DNA of 64,000 bases, taken from the NCBI RefSeq assembly GCF_039555335.1, contig NC_092646.1:35431380-35495379 (forward strand), written 5' to 3'. Both the position numbers and the translations under genes were made by a program. The DNA is from Amphiura filiformis (lineage: Eukaryota; Echinodermata; Ophiuroidea; Amphilepidida; Amphiuridae). Positions 34,961-46,629 of the stretch are shown here, piece by piece. The first letter of the stretch is position 1. The number at the start of each line of letters is the position of its first letter. A model generated the notes under the pieces. The model ran no database searches and was not told the DNA's origin. It saw only the letters and a program-made list of their open reading frames with translations.

Positions 34961-36760
34961 ACCCCAAAATGACCTTCTAAAATTTGACTCTAAATGTTGA
35001 CTGTTCCTACCAAGTTTCAAGCACATCTGACCAATTTTTATTAATTTGATCTCAGATGACCCCTTGGTGACCCCAGATGACCCCAAAATGACCTTCCAAA
35101 ATCTTGGCTCTAAATGTTGACTGTCTCTAGGTTCCAGAGTCCTTCTCGCTTGGCCCTAATAAGGTGTTGAGAAGTATTCAACTAGAACTAGAACTACCCA
35201 CCAAGTTTCAAGCCCATATGACCTCAGATGACCCCGAAAATGACCTTCCAAAAATTTGGCTCTAAATGTTGACTGCACCCACCAAGTTTCAAGCCCATAC
35301 AATTGCTAGCAATTTGACCTCAGATGACTCTGGATGACCTCAAAATGACCTTCCAAATATTTGGCTCTAAATGTTGACTGTACCCACAAAGTTTCAAACA
35401 AATACGACTTATGTTATTAATTTGACCTCAGATGACCCCTTGGTGAACCCGGATGACCCCAAAATGATCTTCCAAAAATTTGGCTCTACATGTTGACTGT
35501 ACCCACCAAGTTTCAAGCCCATATGACCAATTTCATTAACTTGACCTCAGATGACCCCGAAATGACCTTCCAAACATTTGGCTCTAAATATTGACTGCAC
35601 CCACGAAGTTTCAAGCCCATACGACAATTGCTAGCAATTTGACCTCAGATGACCCTGGATGACCTCAAAATGACCTTCCAAATATTTGGCTCTAAATGTT
35701 GACTGTACCCACAAAGTTTCAAACCCATACAACTTATGTTATTAATTTGACCTCAGATGACCCCTTGGTGAACCCGGATGACCCAAAAAATGATCTTCCA
35801 AAAATTTGGCTCTATATGTTGACTGTACCCACCAAGTTTCAAGCCCATACGACCAATTTTATTAACTTGACCTCAGATGGCCCCGAAATGACCTTCCAAA
35901 CATTTGGCTCTAAATGTTGACTGCACCCCCTAAGTTTCAAACCCATACGACAATTGCTAGCAATTTGACCTCAGATGACCCTGGATGACCTCAAAATGAC
36001 ATTCCAAATATTTGGCTCTAAATGTTGACTGTACCCACAAAGTTTCAAACCCATACGACTTATGTTATTAATTTGACCTCAGATGACCCCTTGGTGAACC
36101 CGGATGCCTCCAAAATAACCTCCCAAAAATTTGGCTCTACTTTTATTAACTTGACCTCAGATGACCCCGAAATGACCTTCCAAAAATTTGACTTTCAATG
36201 TTGACTGCACCCACCAAGTTTCAAGGCCATACGACAATTGTTAGCAATTTGACCTCAGATGACCCCGGATGACCTGAAAATGACCTTCCAAAAATTTGGC
36301 TCTAAATATTGACTGTACCCACCAAGTTTCAAACCCATACGACCAATCTTATTAATACGACCTCAGATGACCCCTTGGTGACCCAGGATGACCCAAAAAT
36401 GACCTTCCAAAAATTTGGCTCTACATGTTGACTAATACCCATCAAGTTTCAAGCCCATACAACCAATTTTATTAACTTGCCCTCAGATGACCCCGAATGA
36501 CCTTCCAAAAATTTGGCTCTAAATGTTGACTGCACCCACCAAGTTTCAAGCCCATACAATTTTTAGCAATTTGACCTCAAATGACCCCTTGGTGACCCTG
36601 GATGACCTCAAAATGACCTTCCAAAAATTTGGCGCTAAATGTTGACTGTACCCACCAAGTTTCATGCCCATACGACAGTTTTTGTAATTTGACCTCAGAT
36701 TGACCTTTGACCTCAGTATATGACCTTGAACCCCACTCAAAAAATTGCCAGAGTTTTTGA
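34960..36760 (+). repeat. Satellite of about 110-130 bp with clustered TGACCT half-sites, about 14 units
   Basis: Each unit holds CCTTCCAAAAATTTGGCTCT, AAATGTTGACTGTACCCACC, AAGTTTCAAGCCCATACGAC, often CAATTTTATTAATTTGACCT, then CAGATGACCCC with one to three further TGACC words. TGACCTCAGATGAC is exact about eleven times, from about 35218 to 36260. Unit length varies because some units carry an extra TGACCC-TGGA-TGACCT segment. On the opposite strand the GGGCTTGAAACTTGGTGGGT segment resembles the anchor of the 9.3-9.9 kb array, so the two are probably related. Short open frames are repeat artefacts. Confidence 0.9.
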
Positions 36761-36839
36761 CCATGACCAATGGACCTTGTTTTAAAAGTGATGAAAATGA
36801 CCATCAGAAATAAGGCCAAGTAAAATAAAAAACATGTTT

Positions 36840-37030
36840 CACGTCCGGGTTTTTGAAAAAGGAGGAGGGGCCTTTTTATTTTTTATCGCAGAATCGATGT
36901 AAATACCCAGTGGCATGACAGAAATTTTTCGGGGGGCATAGTGAATTTCAGGGGGGGGCAAAATTGGAAAATTTTGCCCAAAATTGCCGCATAAAAAAGT
37001 GGAAATTACGTGATTTGGGGGTTTGGCCAT
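36840..37030. repeat. Low-complexity GGGGGG / AAAATTTTGCCC stretch
   Basis: Contains GGGGGGCATAGTGAATTTC, GGGGGGGGCAAAATTGG and AAATTTTGCCCAAAATTGCC. It is an old G-rich repeat of the kind also seen at 40430-40830. Confidence 0.45.
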
Positions 37031-37637
37031 AAACTTGTCAAATATTCCAGTGAAATTATTAATCCATGTTCATAAACATATTCTAAACACACTAGCAGTG
37101 CAGTGGTAGTGAGTTGTGAGAGGTCAGGGTTAGTAAAAGGGTATTAAATCATAATCATGATTACTGGCACTTTTACTGCACTCGTGGGAAATTTTGCAAG
37201 GACCAGAAGAAACAACCCATTCAGTGATTTGCTCATCAAAATTCAGATTTTGGTACATTTGTCATTATCATAAATGTAAACATAGCCTGCTATTTGTTCA
37301 GCCGAAAGCCGTGTATTTAAGAAAAAAAATAAGGAATTTAAATGAACCTGTAATTTAGATACTGACAGTATCTAAATCAGCAACATGTATTCGAATGGGG
37401 CTTTAACTTCGATAATAATAATTGGAGCACTGTTTTCTTTGTTTGTTGCCAAATTTTTCATTTCAAAAATACCAAATGACAATTTGAATGACTGTATCTT
37501 TCACTAAGCAATTTATAAACAATTTCATTTTTTTACACTTTCGCTGGGATCACTGGGTCTTTAAAAAAATGAAATTTGTTTGTTAATTACCTAAAACTAA
37601 AAGTGAAATAAGTTATTTAAATTGTCATTAGGAATTT

Positions 37638-37805
37638 TTAAGGGGTACACACCCCGGGGGTACACACCCCTGCCAAATGCAGTAGTTGTAGTCCTTGCCC
37701 CTATAATATACATATCTTACTTGTCACCAATGCACTATCATTTTTGAGAAAAATGCAAAAAATTGGCACAAAATTGACCAGGGGTGTACATGTAGTACCC
37801 CCTAA
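37638..37805. mobile_element. Partial copy of the TTAA hairpin MITE seen at 60240-60622
   Basis: TTAAGGGGTACACACCCC at the left, then CCTTGCCCCTATAATATACA, GTCACCAATGCACTATCATT, TTTTGAGAAAAATGCAAAAA and AGGGGTGT...AGTACCCCC. These follow the right half of 60240-60622 word for word with divergence. The left arm appears deleted. Confidence 0.6.
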
Positions 37806-40130
37806 AATGAAAGAATTTAACAGCAAAAATGAAGAAAATGGCATTATTGACAAATTGGAAGTCCTATTCAAATACATGTAGGCCTAGATCATTTCTCTAC
37901 TTTAACATAAGTACAGAAATTACAGATTTGTGCAAAATGTCTTAGTTTTTGCTTTTAAAATACGTGTACATTGTATGTTAGGCCGCGTAAAATTAATATT
38001 TAGGTTCTCGTCCCCTCCCTTCCTCAATTTCTGGGATTTGTCAGATTTCTTTTTTTTTTATTTAGATTTTTCAATTTTTTAGACTTTGGAATGATTTATG
38101 AAATCTTCATACATAAGTTTATTAGAGAACAAGCATCACTTCCAAGTCTTTTTGTGGTACTCTAGGGGTTTATCCTCAGAATCTCACATTTGAAAAAAAA
38201 AAAAAGGGCCTCATCGTTTCCTCGAGCACTGTTGGAGAAGACCGTAAACTACTGACAATGCTAATTTTACAATTCATGAAAATCCTCTGGACGAGAACCA
38301 AAACATTAATTTTATACGGCCTTAGTAGCCTATACATATGATGACAACATAAACAACTTGATGAATATGATCTTCCAAATCAGATGAGCAAAATAGCTAT
38401 GCAACATTAGATTCAGGAAGGGGCATCTGGGAGCGTGGGTCAGCTGGATCTTTTTATTTCATTTTAATGTTGGCCTATACCTAAAAAATTTATTTTGTCT
38501 CACTAGTGGGCAAAGTTTGTATTTTCAAAAAATTCCCACCCCCGCCCCCCGATATCACATGGTGTGCTGTGCCCTAACTCTTTGTACTGTAGTTGCGGCT
38601 ACCCCAATGACCCCCCATTTTTTCCTAGAATAGTATCATCAAAATGCCACAAAATAATGCCGAAACTTTCAAATTCTCTTATTTCAACAAATTTCTACTG
38701 AAAATTTGAAACAAGAAAATAGAATTTTGCTCCAGTTTTTCAATTCAAAATTCTCTACCCGATGGCCCCTGCTTAAAAATGTTTATACCCACTGACCCCT
38801 TTTTTAAAAATATTATATCCATTGAACCTATTTTACATTTTTATTTGTACCCAATGACCCCCCTGTTTTGTTAAATAACATTTTGCACCGCTTTATACAG
38901 TACCTGCTTCGCGAGGCCGGTAGGCACATAAAGTTGAGGCCCCTCGGATGTCATGTCTGAATGAGCAAATCACAGAGGGGCCCACCCCCAGAAATAAAAT
39001 GGGGCAGCAATGCAAAGAGTAAAGTGTCTTTAAAATGACTTACAAATGGGACAAAAAATTGACACTATGGGGATGAAAATTTGGCTTTGCCCCATCACAC
39101 CAAAATCCAGTACACGATCATGTCAGAAATTAATATTTTGTTCTGGGTCTGATTATTCGGACTAACCAAAATCCTAGTACAGGGAGCTATTATGGTGATT
39201 TCTTTTAGGTATTTATCATCTAGGCCTACTACTAGAAAGTATAAAATTTAAATTGAGAAAATATTCTAGGTTGTACTACCAAGATCCAGCTTCTGTTAAA
39301 GTACTACAATGTATTGTAGTCAAACCGCTACGTGAACGAGCTAAATGCCACAAGACACGTCCATTTTCCGAGCAAAAATCCCCCCAAAATCATCAATTTC
39401 ATTCGTTTTGCAATCTAATTCTGGCCGATCTGTCGTTATCAAATAAACTAAAAACTTAACGCCGAAACGTTTGGTAACATTCTTCGTTGCAAAAACATAT
39501 TTACGGCAAAATAAATACAATTTCCCGGTACAATTTAAAGAAAAGAATTTCAATGTATACTCACTCTGTTACTCGTGTCTATGTGGAACAACTTCATCCA
39601 CCGTTTTACTCGGTATCATCAGCCGCGAGCCGGCCGGCTACCAGCAGATCAATCAGACAACTTCAGTTTTGAAATCCGTTGCTCTGGGCTGAATGTGAAG
39701 CAGGACCCGACTCCAAAAATAGACTTCTCAATCAGGCTAAAGTGTATTTTCCAACAAACAAACAAATAAATATCCAAGATTCGAGATGATGATGCAGATG
39801 ATGAGATTTATATACGATCCCGAATACGATCCGCGTGTCGTTGATTTTAATCGCTTTCCCACGCCACGTTCAATGTTTTTGTTTACGCTGCAAATCTGGT
39901 CGGAACTGGTCAGAACCCGGCGTCCAGAGCCGCGTGACCTGTATTATACTCAATCGCTAAGCGACGAACGATTGGTATTGAGACGAGTAAGATAGCGCGT
40001 TATTCTCAACACAACAAAAAACCTCTCAGCCTATTGGCTAAAAAGTAATCGCTATCGTTCAGCGATGTAGTATAAAATTCAACTTTATGTTCAGTATTTT
40101 AATACCATACAACCATGCAAGGGACGCACC
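37806..40130. other. Intron with diffuse old repeats, no gene supported
   Basis: CTATAC/CCACTGACCCC-type words at 38755-38880 (GATGGCCCC, ACTGACCCC, AATGACCCCCC) look like a decayed tandem repeat. An open frame at 39341-39553 on the minus strand has no family motif. No splice-supported exon was seen. Confidence 0.4.
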
Positions 40131-40850
40131 AATAGATATTATCGGGGGGGAGGTGCTAGGGAGTTTTTTGAAAAAAGAAGTTTTGCCTCTCTGATGAGTA
40201 AAAAAAAATTACCTCACTGATGAATAAACAAAAAATTTGCCTCACTGATGAGCAAAAAAAAAATTTCCCCTACCCAGCTCTGTATAAAGGTATACATTAA
40301 AATTGAAAAAGACAACTTAAAAAGACAACAACAAAATTTTGCCTCCTAAGGCAGGGGAAAAAAATTTCGCTGCCTTCGGCGGCCGAAAAAAAAAAATCTG
40401 CCTGACCCAAACTCCCTAGCCCCGCCCCCCCATAATATCAAATGGTGCGTCCCTAAGGGGCTGTAATAATTACGAGCCCTGGGGAGGGTAAAATTGGGGG
40501 GTCGGGGGCAAACATTTTTGGCGAGCCGAAAGGGGAGGGGCAAGCAATTTTTGGCCAGCCGAGGGGGGGGGCAAGTGATTTTGGCACACATTCATGGATG
40601 CTTAGAAAAACCGTACGGAAATGCTTTAATATGCAAATTTTCCTGCTTGCTGCGCTCGCAACATATACCTAGACCATTTAAGGTTTACAAGTTGGGATCC
40701 CCAAAATTTGGCATGTGTAAGGGGGGGCAAAGAATTTTGGCGGGCCGAGAGGGGGGGCAAGCGATTTTTGGCAGGCCGGGGGGGGGGGCAAGTGATTTTT
40801 GGCGAGCCGTTAGAAAAATTTCCCCCCCCGGGCTCATATGAATTATTGCA
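40130..40850. repeat. GGGGGG-CAAGYGATTTTTGGC tandem low-complexity block
   Basis: Units GGGGGGCAAGCGATTTTTGG followed by C(G/A)(G/A)GCCG recur at 40495-40810. CTCACTGATGAGTAAAAAAA-like units occur at 40185-40265. Open frames on both strands through it are artefacts. Confidence 0.7.
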
Positions 40851-40874
40851 CAGCCCCTAAACGGGTATTAGCGC

Positions 40875-42185
40875 TCTGGAATATCAACTTCAGAAAAAAT
40901 GCATTAGTATACCAACGCAGGGCATTGTAGCTGACTAGCTGCTTTATTTACCGAGTAACGGCCGGCCCTATGTCGGGCCCTATGTTTTAGCGTTTGGGGC
41001 CCTGGGGCCCATATTATGTGATATATGGGGCTCATATGTACATATAACAATGTAGTTCTCAGGAGCAATCTGTGTACAAACTCTGAGCCCTAAGCTGCTT
41101 TATATGATGAGAAACGGCTGGCCCTTTGTTTTAACATTTGGGGCCCTGGGGCCCATTGTATTTGACTTATGAGGCTCATGTACATATGTTCAAGTATAAT
41201 TCTCTAGTTCTATCAGTAGACTAAAGCTGGCCATTGCAGCTCCTATATTTACTGAGTAACGGCCGGCCCTATGTTTTAGGGTTTGGGGCCCTGAGGCCCA
41301 TATTGTGTGATACATGGGACTCATATATACAAATAACAATATAATACTGAAGACCATTTAGTGTACCAAATCTGAAACATGTAGCTACTTTATTTGCTGA
41401 GAAACGGCCGGCCCTTTGTTTTAACATTTGGGGCCATGGGCCCATAATATTTGACTTATGAGGCTCATGTACATATGTTGAAATATAATTCTCAAGTGCT
41501 ATCAGTAGACTCAAGCTGGGCATTGTAGCTGCTTTATTTACTGAGTAATGGCCGGCCCTATGTTTTAGCGTTTGGGGCCCTGGGGCCCATATAATGTGAC
41601 ATATGGGGGTCATATATACATATGACAATGTAATACTGAAGACATATCTGTGTACCAAATCTGAAACCTGTAGCTGCTTTATTTGCTGAGAAACAGCCAG
41701 CCCTTTGTTTTAACATTTGGGCCCATGGGGGCCCTAGCCTTGTACATCTGGGACCAAAACGGGCAAAAGGCACATCTACAACTTAGGGCTCATACATATG
41801 CCACATATAGCCCTAGTGATCTTGTACTTTTAGAGCTAGGCTTGTAAATCTGTTGCACCATATTTTAACATTTGGGCCCCTGGGGCCCATCATATGGGGC
41901 CCTTGTATATTTGTAAATATAGAGTACCCCTAGGGCTATCAGTGTACCAACTCAGGGCCATGAGGCTGTTTTATTTGATGAGAAATGGCACGATTGGTAT
42001 TTTTACATTTGGGCCCCTGGGGCCCGTGACATTTGACCTATAGGGCCAAAATGGGCAAAAGGCACATCTATGGGGTAGGGCCATTAAGTGTGCCAAATAT
42101 GAGCCATGGGGCACTTGTAGTTTTGGAGATAGTCCTGTTAATATGAAGCGTGAGAAGAAGGAGGAGAAGGAAAAGGAGAAGACTA
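40875..42185 (+). repeat. GGGGCCCTGGGGCCC tandem array, locus 2
   Basis: Same unit sequence, alternation of unit types and final segment as 17630-19130, in the same orientation. The last part again runs through GGGCAAAAGGCACATCTA, a TTTTAGAGCTAG-like word and a purine block (GAGAAGAAGGAGGAGAAGG). This locus continues into CTATGCC and CCCGTCCATGCTTCGCATGC, which may mark a common end near 42280. Confidence 0.85.
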
Positions 42186-42344
42186 AAGAGCATAAGGAGA
42201 ATATCTATGCCCTGTTGCACAGGCATAGATAACCACAGAATAAGAATATACCCGTCCATGCTTCGCATGCGGGTATAAAAATCTGTAGCCTGCTTTTAAA
42301 ACAAAACAACCTAAGTCTACCACAGAGAATATTTTCACAGCATC

Positions 42345-42635
42345 CCAGAATGGGCTATTCCATTTAAAATCCACACTCCTCCTGTGGAAGATTTTGGAAA
42401 TATCTTACACAGGGGGAGTATGTTTTTCAAATGTAATTTGTCAGAGTTAATCATTTTGAAACTCATACTCCCCCTGTATTATGGTTTTACCTTTATCTTC
42501 CACAAATGGAGTGAGTATTTCAAATGGAAGTTACCCAATTGCCTATTCTATTTGAAACTCACACTCCCTCTGTGGAAGACTTTAGCTAAATCTTTCACAG
42601 GGGTAGTGTAGATTTCCTGGAATAGCCCAATACAC
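42345..42635. repeat. TGGAAGATTTT / CACAGGGGGAGTATG interspersed repeat with terminal inverted words
   Basis: Begins GGGCTATTCCATTTAAAAT and ends near GATTTCCTGGAATAGCCC, so the outer words GGGCTATTCCA and TGGAATAGCCC are inverted. It has internal copies of CTGTGGAAGA and GGGGAGTATG. A relative lies at 129-195. Confidence 0.65.
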
Positions 42636-42639
42636 AATG

Positions 42640-43250
42640 CGCTGTACATGGCACTTACGTAAAATGTGACCTTTTTCAACCAGACCAAACCGTGACATAT
42701 CTTTTTATACACATGCGCCAGGAAAGGATTATGATGTTTGTTTGTTTTTTCATGTGAAAATAACGCATTTCAAAATCTAATGGATTTGTACATCTATCAG
42801 GAACTACCCTTTTGTTATGCTATAATAGCCTTCCGAAATTTACGCGCTGAATGTCGCGTTCTAGACCTAAATGCATCAGTAAACATCAAAAGAGAAGCTA
42901 GAGTGATATCCGTGTCAAAAATAACTTTTTCATTTCAAATTTCATAACCATATTTTGTCTTACTTTTACGAGCTCTTAATTTTTGAAAGCTTGTAAGTTG
43001 TAATGAGTACCAGTTACCCATAAATACCATCCAAATAAACCTAAGAACCCCAGTGATGTTGCTGCTATAAAGCACTCCTTCGTGTACATGCTCGCAATGG
43101 GAACTTGCATGCTTCATCAGGAACCAATTTTACGGTCTTTTGCAAAATCAAGATGCATTGTGGTGATGTGGCGATGATCTTTTTGAACCTACCTAATGCT
43201 AAGCTGGCTGTGGAGACACTTAAGTTGAATTGATATACTAAGTACTTGGG
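42640..43250. other. Intron; a short frame with one hydrophobic stretch at about 42990-43110
   Basis: On the minus strand one frame reads ECFIAATSLGFLGLFGWYLW, a possible membrane helix. It meets a stop soon after, while a neighbouring frame stays open (LRARKSKTKYGYEI). This might be a decayed retrocopy of a small membrane protein, but no family was recognised. Confidence 0.2.
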
Positions 43251-43258
43251 GTAGTTAC

Positions 43259-45291
43259 CCAGCTAGCCAAAATACGTTTTTAAAACGTTAAAAAATCGTT
43301 TCACTTTGGTTTAAGAAACGTTTCAATATTGCGTTTTAAAAACGTAAATGTGTGGAGTTTTGAATACGTTTCAATAACGTTTGCATGAAACGTTTTGATT
43401 ACGTTTTTTTTTCACGTTAATATTACGTTTCACTTTTGTTTAAAAACCGTTTCAATATTGCGTTTTTAAAACGTAGTTCTAAATACGTTTCAATAACGTT
43501 TGCATGACACGTTTTGAAAACGTTATCAGACCGTTTTCCAAATGCTAATAAACCGCATCACTTTGGTAGTCCAAGTTATCATGGTTATGACGTTAACACT
43601 TCGATCTTGTGTAGTATATAAGACATGAAACCATGAAGAAATACATTAACCATGAAAGTAAAAGATGTACACCATGAGATAATGTATAACTCCATGTCCC
43701 CAATGTATTCGACATCAAGACATGTTCAGCGTCCCAGTCCAGTCCTGTTGCATCGATTATTCTTGCCGGCAGCTGGCAGCATGATTCGGATAACCAAAAT
43801 ATGAAAGCCAACCTTAGCTAGGATATTAAATGTGATATTAAAATACATTAATGTAAATGTATTCTGCGCTAAAATTATAAAAGTATCCTTACACTTGGAA
43901 AAAATCAATTCTACAACTCACTGAACTGAACTGAACATGTGAATTAAAACTAAACCATATTTGGGTAAATTTATTTATTTAATAGATGCGCTATCTATTT
44001 TTCTTCCAAGTGTAAGGATACTTTTTGGCGCAGTATATAAACCAACAAGAGACTTGCAATGGGCAACTAGCGTGAATATTATATATGATTATAATCAGAA
44101 ACAAATGGCACATTTATACCATGTCATGCTATTAAAATTTACAGAATTAAGAAATAAAAGGGCCTCAATTAAAACTGAAAATGAAAACTTACCTAAATGA
44201 GTAGACTTAATGCTGTTATACTTTACTCTTGGAGCTGGAACACTTATCATTAAATACAACAAAAATACATGTAGAATTGTATCGCTTTCTCCACACCAGA
44301 ATCAAATTTGAACAGCTAATATATAGTAGTTGAGCAGTAACCACGTATAGGCTAGTCAAGTATAAGGTCACTGAGATCAAGGATACTAGTACTATAGTAC
44401 TGTGTAGTAGTCACCATTGCTCGCCATCAGTGCAGACTAAAATCATATGTCAGTAATTCCATTAAAACGCACATGTTTCGCCCAAAACATAGCTGCAACT
44501 TGTCTACAAAATCAAAGGCCTATACACGTTTATCTTTTGATCTATAAACATGATTAAAGGCTAGCTAGGCCTATTAAATTCCACCGTAAACAGTCAGCAA
44601 TTGAGATTCACAGATATATCCGTTGATGCATGGTCAAAACGGTTACAATTTGTTACTAGTATTTCGAAACACACAAACCGCACTAACCGGTGGGTAGTCT
44701 TAGTCCCAGCCGGCTTGTGCTCCTTGAGTAACGAGGAGCACAAGCCGTCTGGGACTCGAGACTAACCGCCGGTTCATTATTTTACGAAATCGAGACCGTG
44801 CGTTACCATGGTTACATCTTTTGAAAGTTGATTTATAAAATAAAGCAATGTAAATTTACCGGTACTTTTTACTTTAATTTGCTTACGTTTTTATTCATAT
44901 CTGTCATCATTCATGCAAATAACGTACAGTAGGCCTAAATAAATTACAGAAAAATAAAATGCAAGTCTCTTGTTGATTCGATAGCCTACTTATTATAATA
45001 AATATTAAATAATTATTTAATATCCAGCTAATTGGTTATATAGTGGAACCCCAGTCGAATGGAACGATCTATGAACATTGTGATTTTATTTGCTTTTTTC
45101 GTGAGTATTTTGTCTACAATGGGTCTACGTTATTAGAACGTTTTTATAACGTTTTGGTCGAACTATTCTGCCATCAGATAACTCGATGTTTATCAAAACG
45201 TTTTGGAAACGTGTATTTAACGTTTTAAAAAACCAAAACCAAATAAAAACCAATTCAAAACGTTTTGGAAACGTTTTGTGTTTGCTGGGTA
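43259..45291. mobile_element. 2-kb inverted-repeat element with AAACGTTTT-rich arms
   Basis: The left end CCCAGCTAGCCAAAATACGT and the right end (reverse complement CCCAGCAAACACAAAACGTT) are inverted. Both arms (43270-43545 and 45085-45285) are packed with the self-complementary word AAACGTTT in irregular spacing. Inside lies another inverted pair at 43868-43910 and 43990-44040 (AGTATCCTTACACTTGGAA / TTCCAAGTGTAAGGATACTT). A copy of the 14.6-kb MITE hairpin is at 44688-44774. No transposase was found. Confidence 0.6.
44688..44774. repeat. Short hairpin of the TCCCAGCCGGCTTGTG family
   Basis: GTCCCAGCCGGCTTGTGCTC and GAGCACAAGCCGTCTGGGAC are inverted around CTTGAGTAAC. The arms match the termini of the element at 14577-15040, so this is an internally deleted relative. 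Confidence 0.65.
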
Positions 45292-46295
45292 GCCAAACTC
45301 CCACTTAGTATAGCTTGTCCACATGAGGATGAGAGGAGAAAAAACCATAAAGTCGCATTGGAACCAACTCGCTTCAGAATAGGCAACAAACCTGTGTAAA
45401 AAGTGCAATGAATAGTCAATGACATTTAAATCTGTAGGCAGTAGCGCACAGTGACAACGCCTGGGAAATAATTATATTGCACGGCAGGGAAACTAAATCA
45501 ATACCCGGGATCGATACACGTGTATATGCTATGCACGATTTGATATTCAGACGATAAATCTTTGGATACCGGGGTAGAATATGATGAATATCTCACGTAT
45601 TTTTTTCTTTATAAAGAAGCCGATTTTGAATATAATTATGTGCTGAAAGAAGTTAACATGATAGTCGTTAGCCAGCGTATTGACAAACAACCGTGCGTTT
45701 TGAAATCAAAAACTGACCAGATTTTTTGTGGCGCAGGACAAAAAATGACAGCTGCCCTCATTTGAAAACACTCGGGTCACGGAACATAACACGGTACTAT
45801 AATAATAGCGCAGTGTATACAACTGGTGGAGGCAGTCTAAATAAGATGACGTACCACACAGTGTCAACACGCTATATTATAAAAAAAAAATTCATAAAGC
45901 TCCATGCTCCGTTGGTGATCAATATTCTGTTGTTGAAACAGATAAAGAAAGTTTACATATGCATTGTGATATACAAGTGTGATCGAATTTTCTATTATAC
46001 ACGCACCTGGATCATAAATGTGTTCCTTTATATAATTGTAATTCTCAAAATTAAATATATCACAATTTTAACTTTCGATTTAAAAATCGTTACGCCAAAA
46101 ATGCAGTAAAAATGTATCCAGAGCAAACAGTGATGGCCGCTAATTAGTGTATTTAATTTCAAGTTAGTGTATTTGAAACAAAACCTTGGTTTTACCTCAA
46201 AACAAATCGAATTTCCTTGTAATAGTAACACCATATGGGATACTAGAGCATGCGCAAATCGTAATAATGTGTAGAATAGAACTTGATGGTATCTC
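45292..46295. other. Intron, no exon recognised
   Basis: AT-rich. Open frames at 45562-45765 and 45726-46109 (plus) and 46028-46297 (minus) have no family motif or splice support. Confidence 0.35.
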
Positions 46296-46297
46296 AT

Positions 46298-46625
46298 ATG
46301 ATAGTCGTACTATGCTTAGCCTGAGTCGCTCGGCCTATCTCGAACAAAATCGCCATGCGTAGCTATTGAAAAACGAGAGGATTCGCCGTACTATCACGGC
46401 AATTTTTGACACGAAGATATAGGAATGATGACGGTGTGTACCAGGCTCCGACATCTACAGAGGTCAGTCACCAGGCTAGATTATGCGTTTCAAAACTATT
46501 ACACAGGTCAGAACAAAAATGGCCATGCGTGACTTTTGAAGAACAGATGGATTCGGCCTACAATCATGGCGATTTCTGCCATGAAGACATCGGGGTGATG
46601 ACACTGCCAGCGTCGCCAAGATTTT
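46298..46625 (+). repeat. Two diverged tandem copies of a repeat also at 6225-6340
   Basis: Copy A (46350-46430) and copy B (46507-46605) share GAACAAAAT-GCCATGCGT, TTGAARAACGAGAGGATTCG-like words, ATCAYGGCRATTT and GAAGAYATNGGGRTGATGAC. The minus-strand copy near 6225-6340 shares the CAAAACTATTA and CAGGTC part. Confidence 0.55.
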
Positions 46626-46629
46626 GGTG

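Noticed and set aside
35696-36204. Open frames of 60-74 codons
   Set aside because: They recur with the satellite period and share the same repeated peptide.
42935-43117. Small membrane-protein gene
   Set aside because: The hydrophobic stretch and the basic tail are in different frames with a stop between, and no family was recognised.
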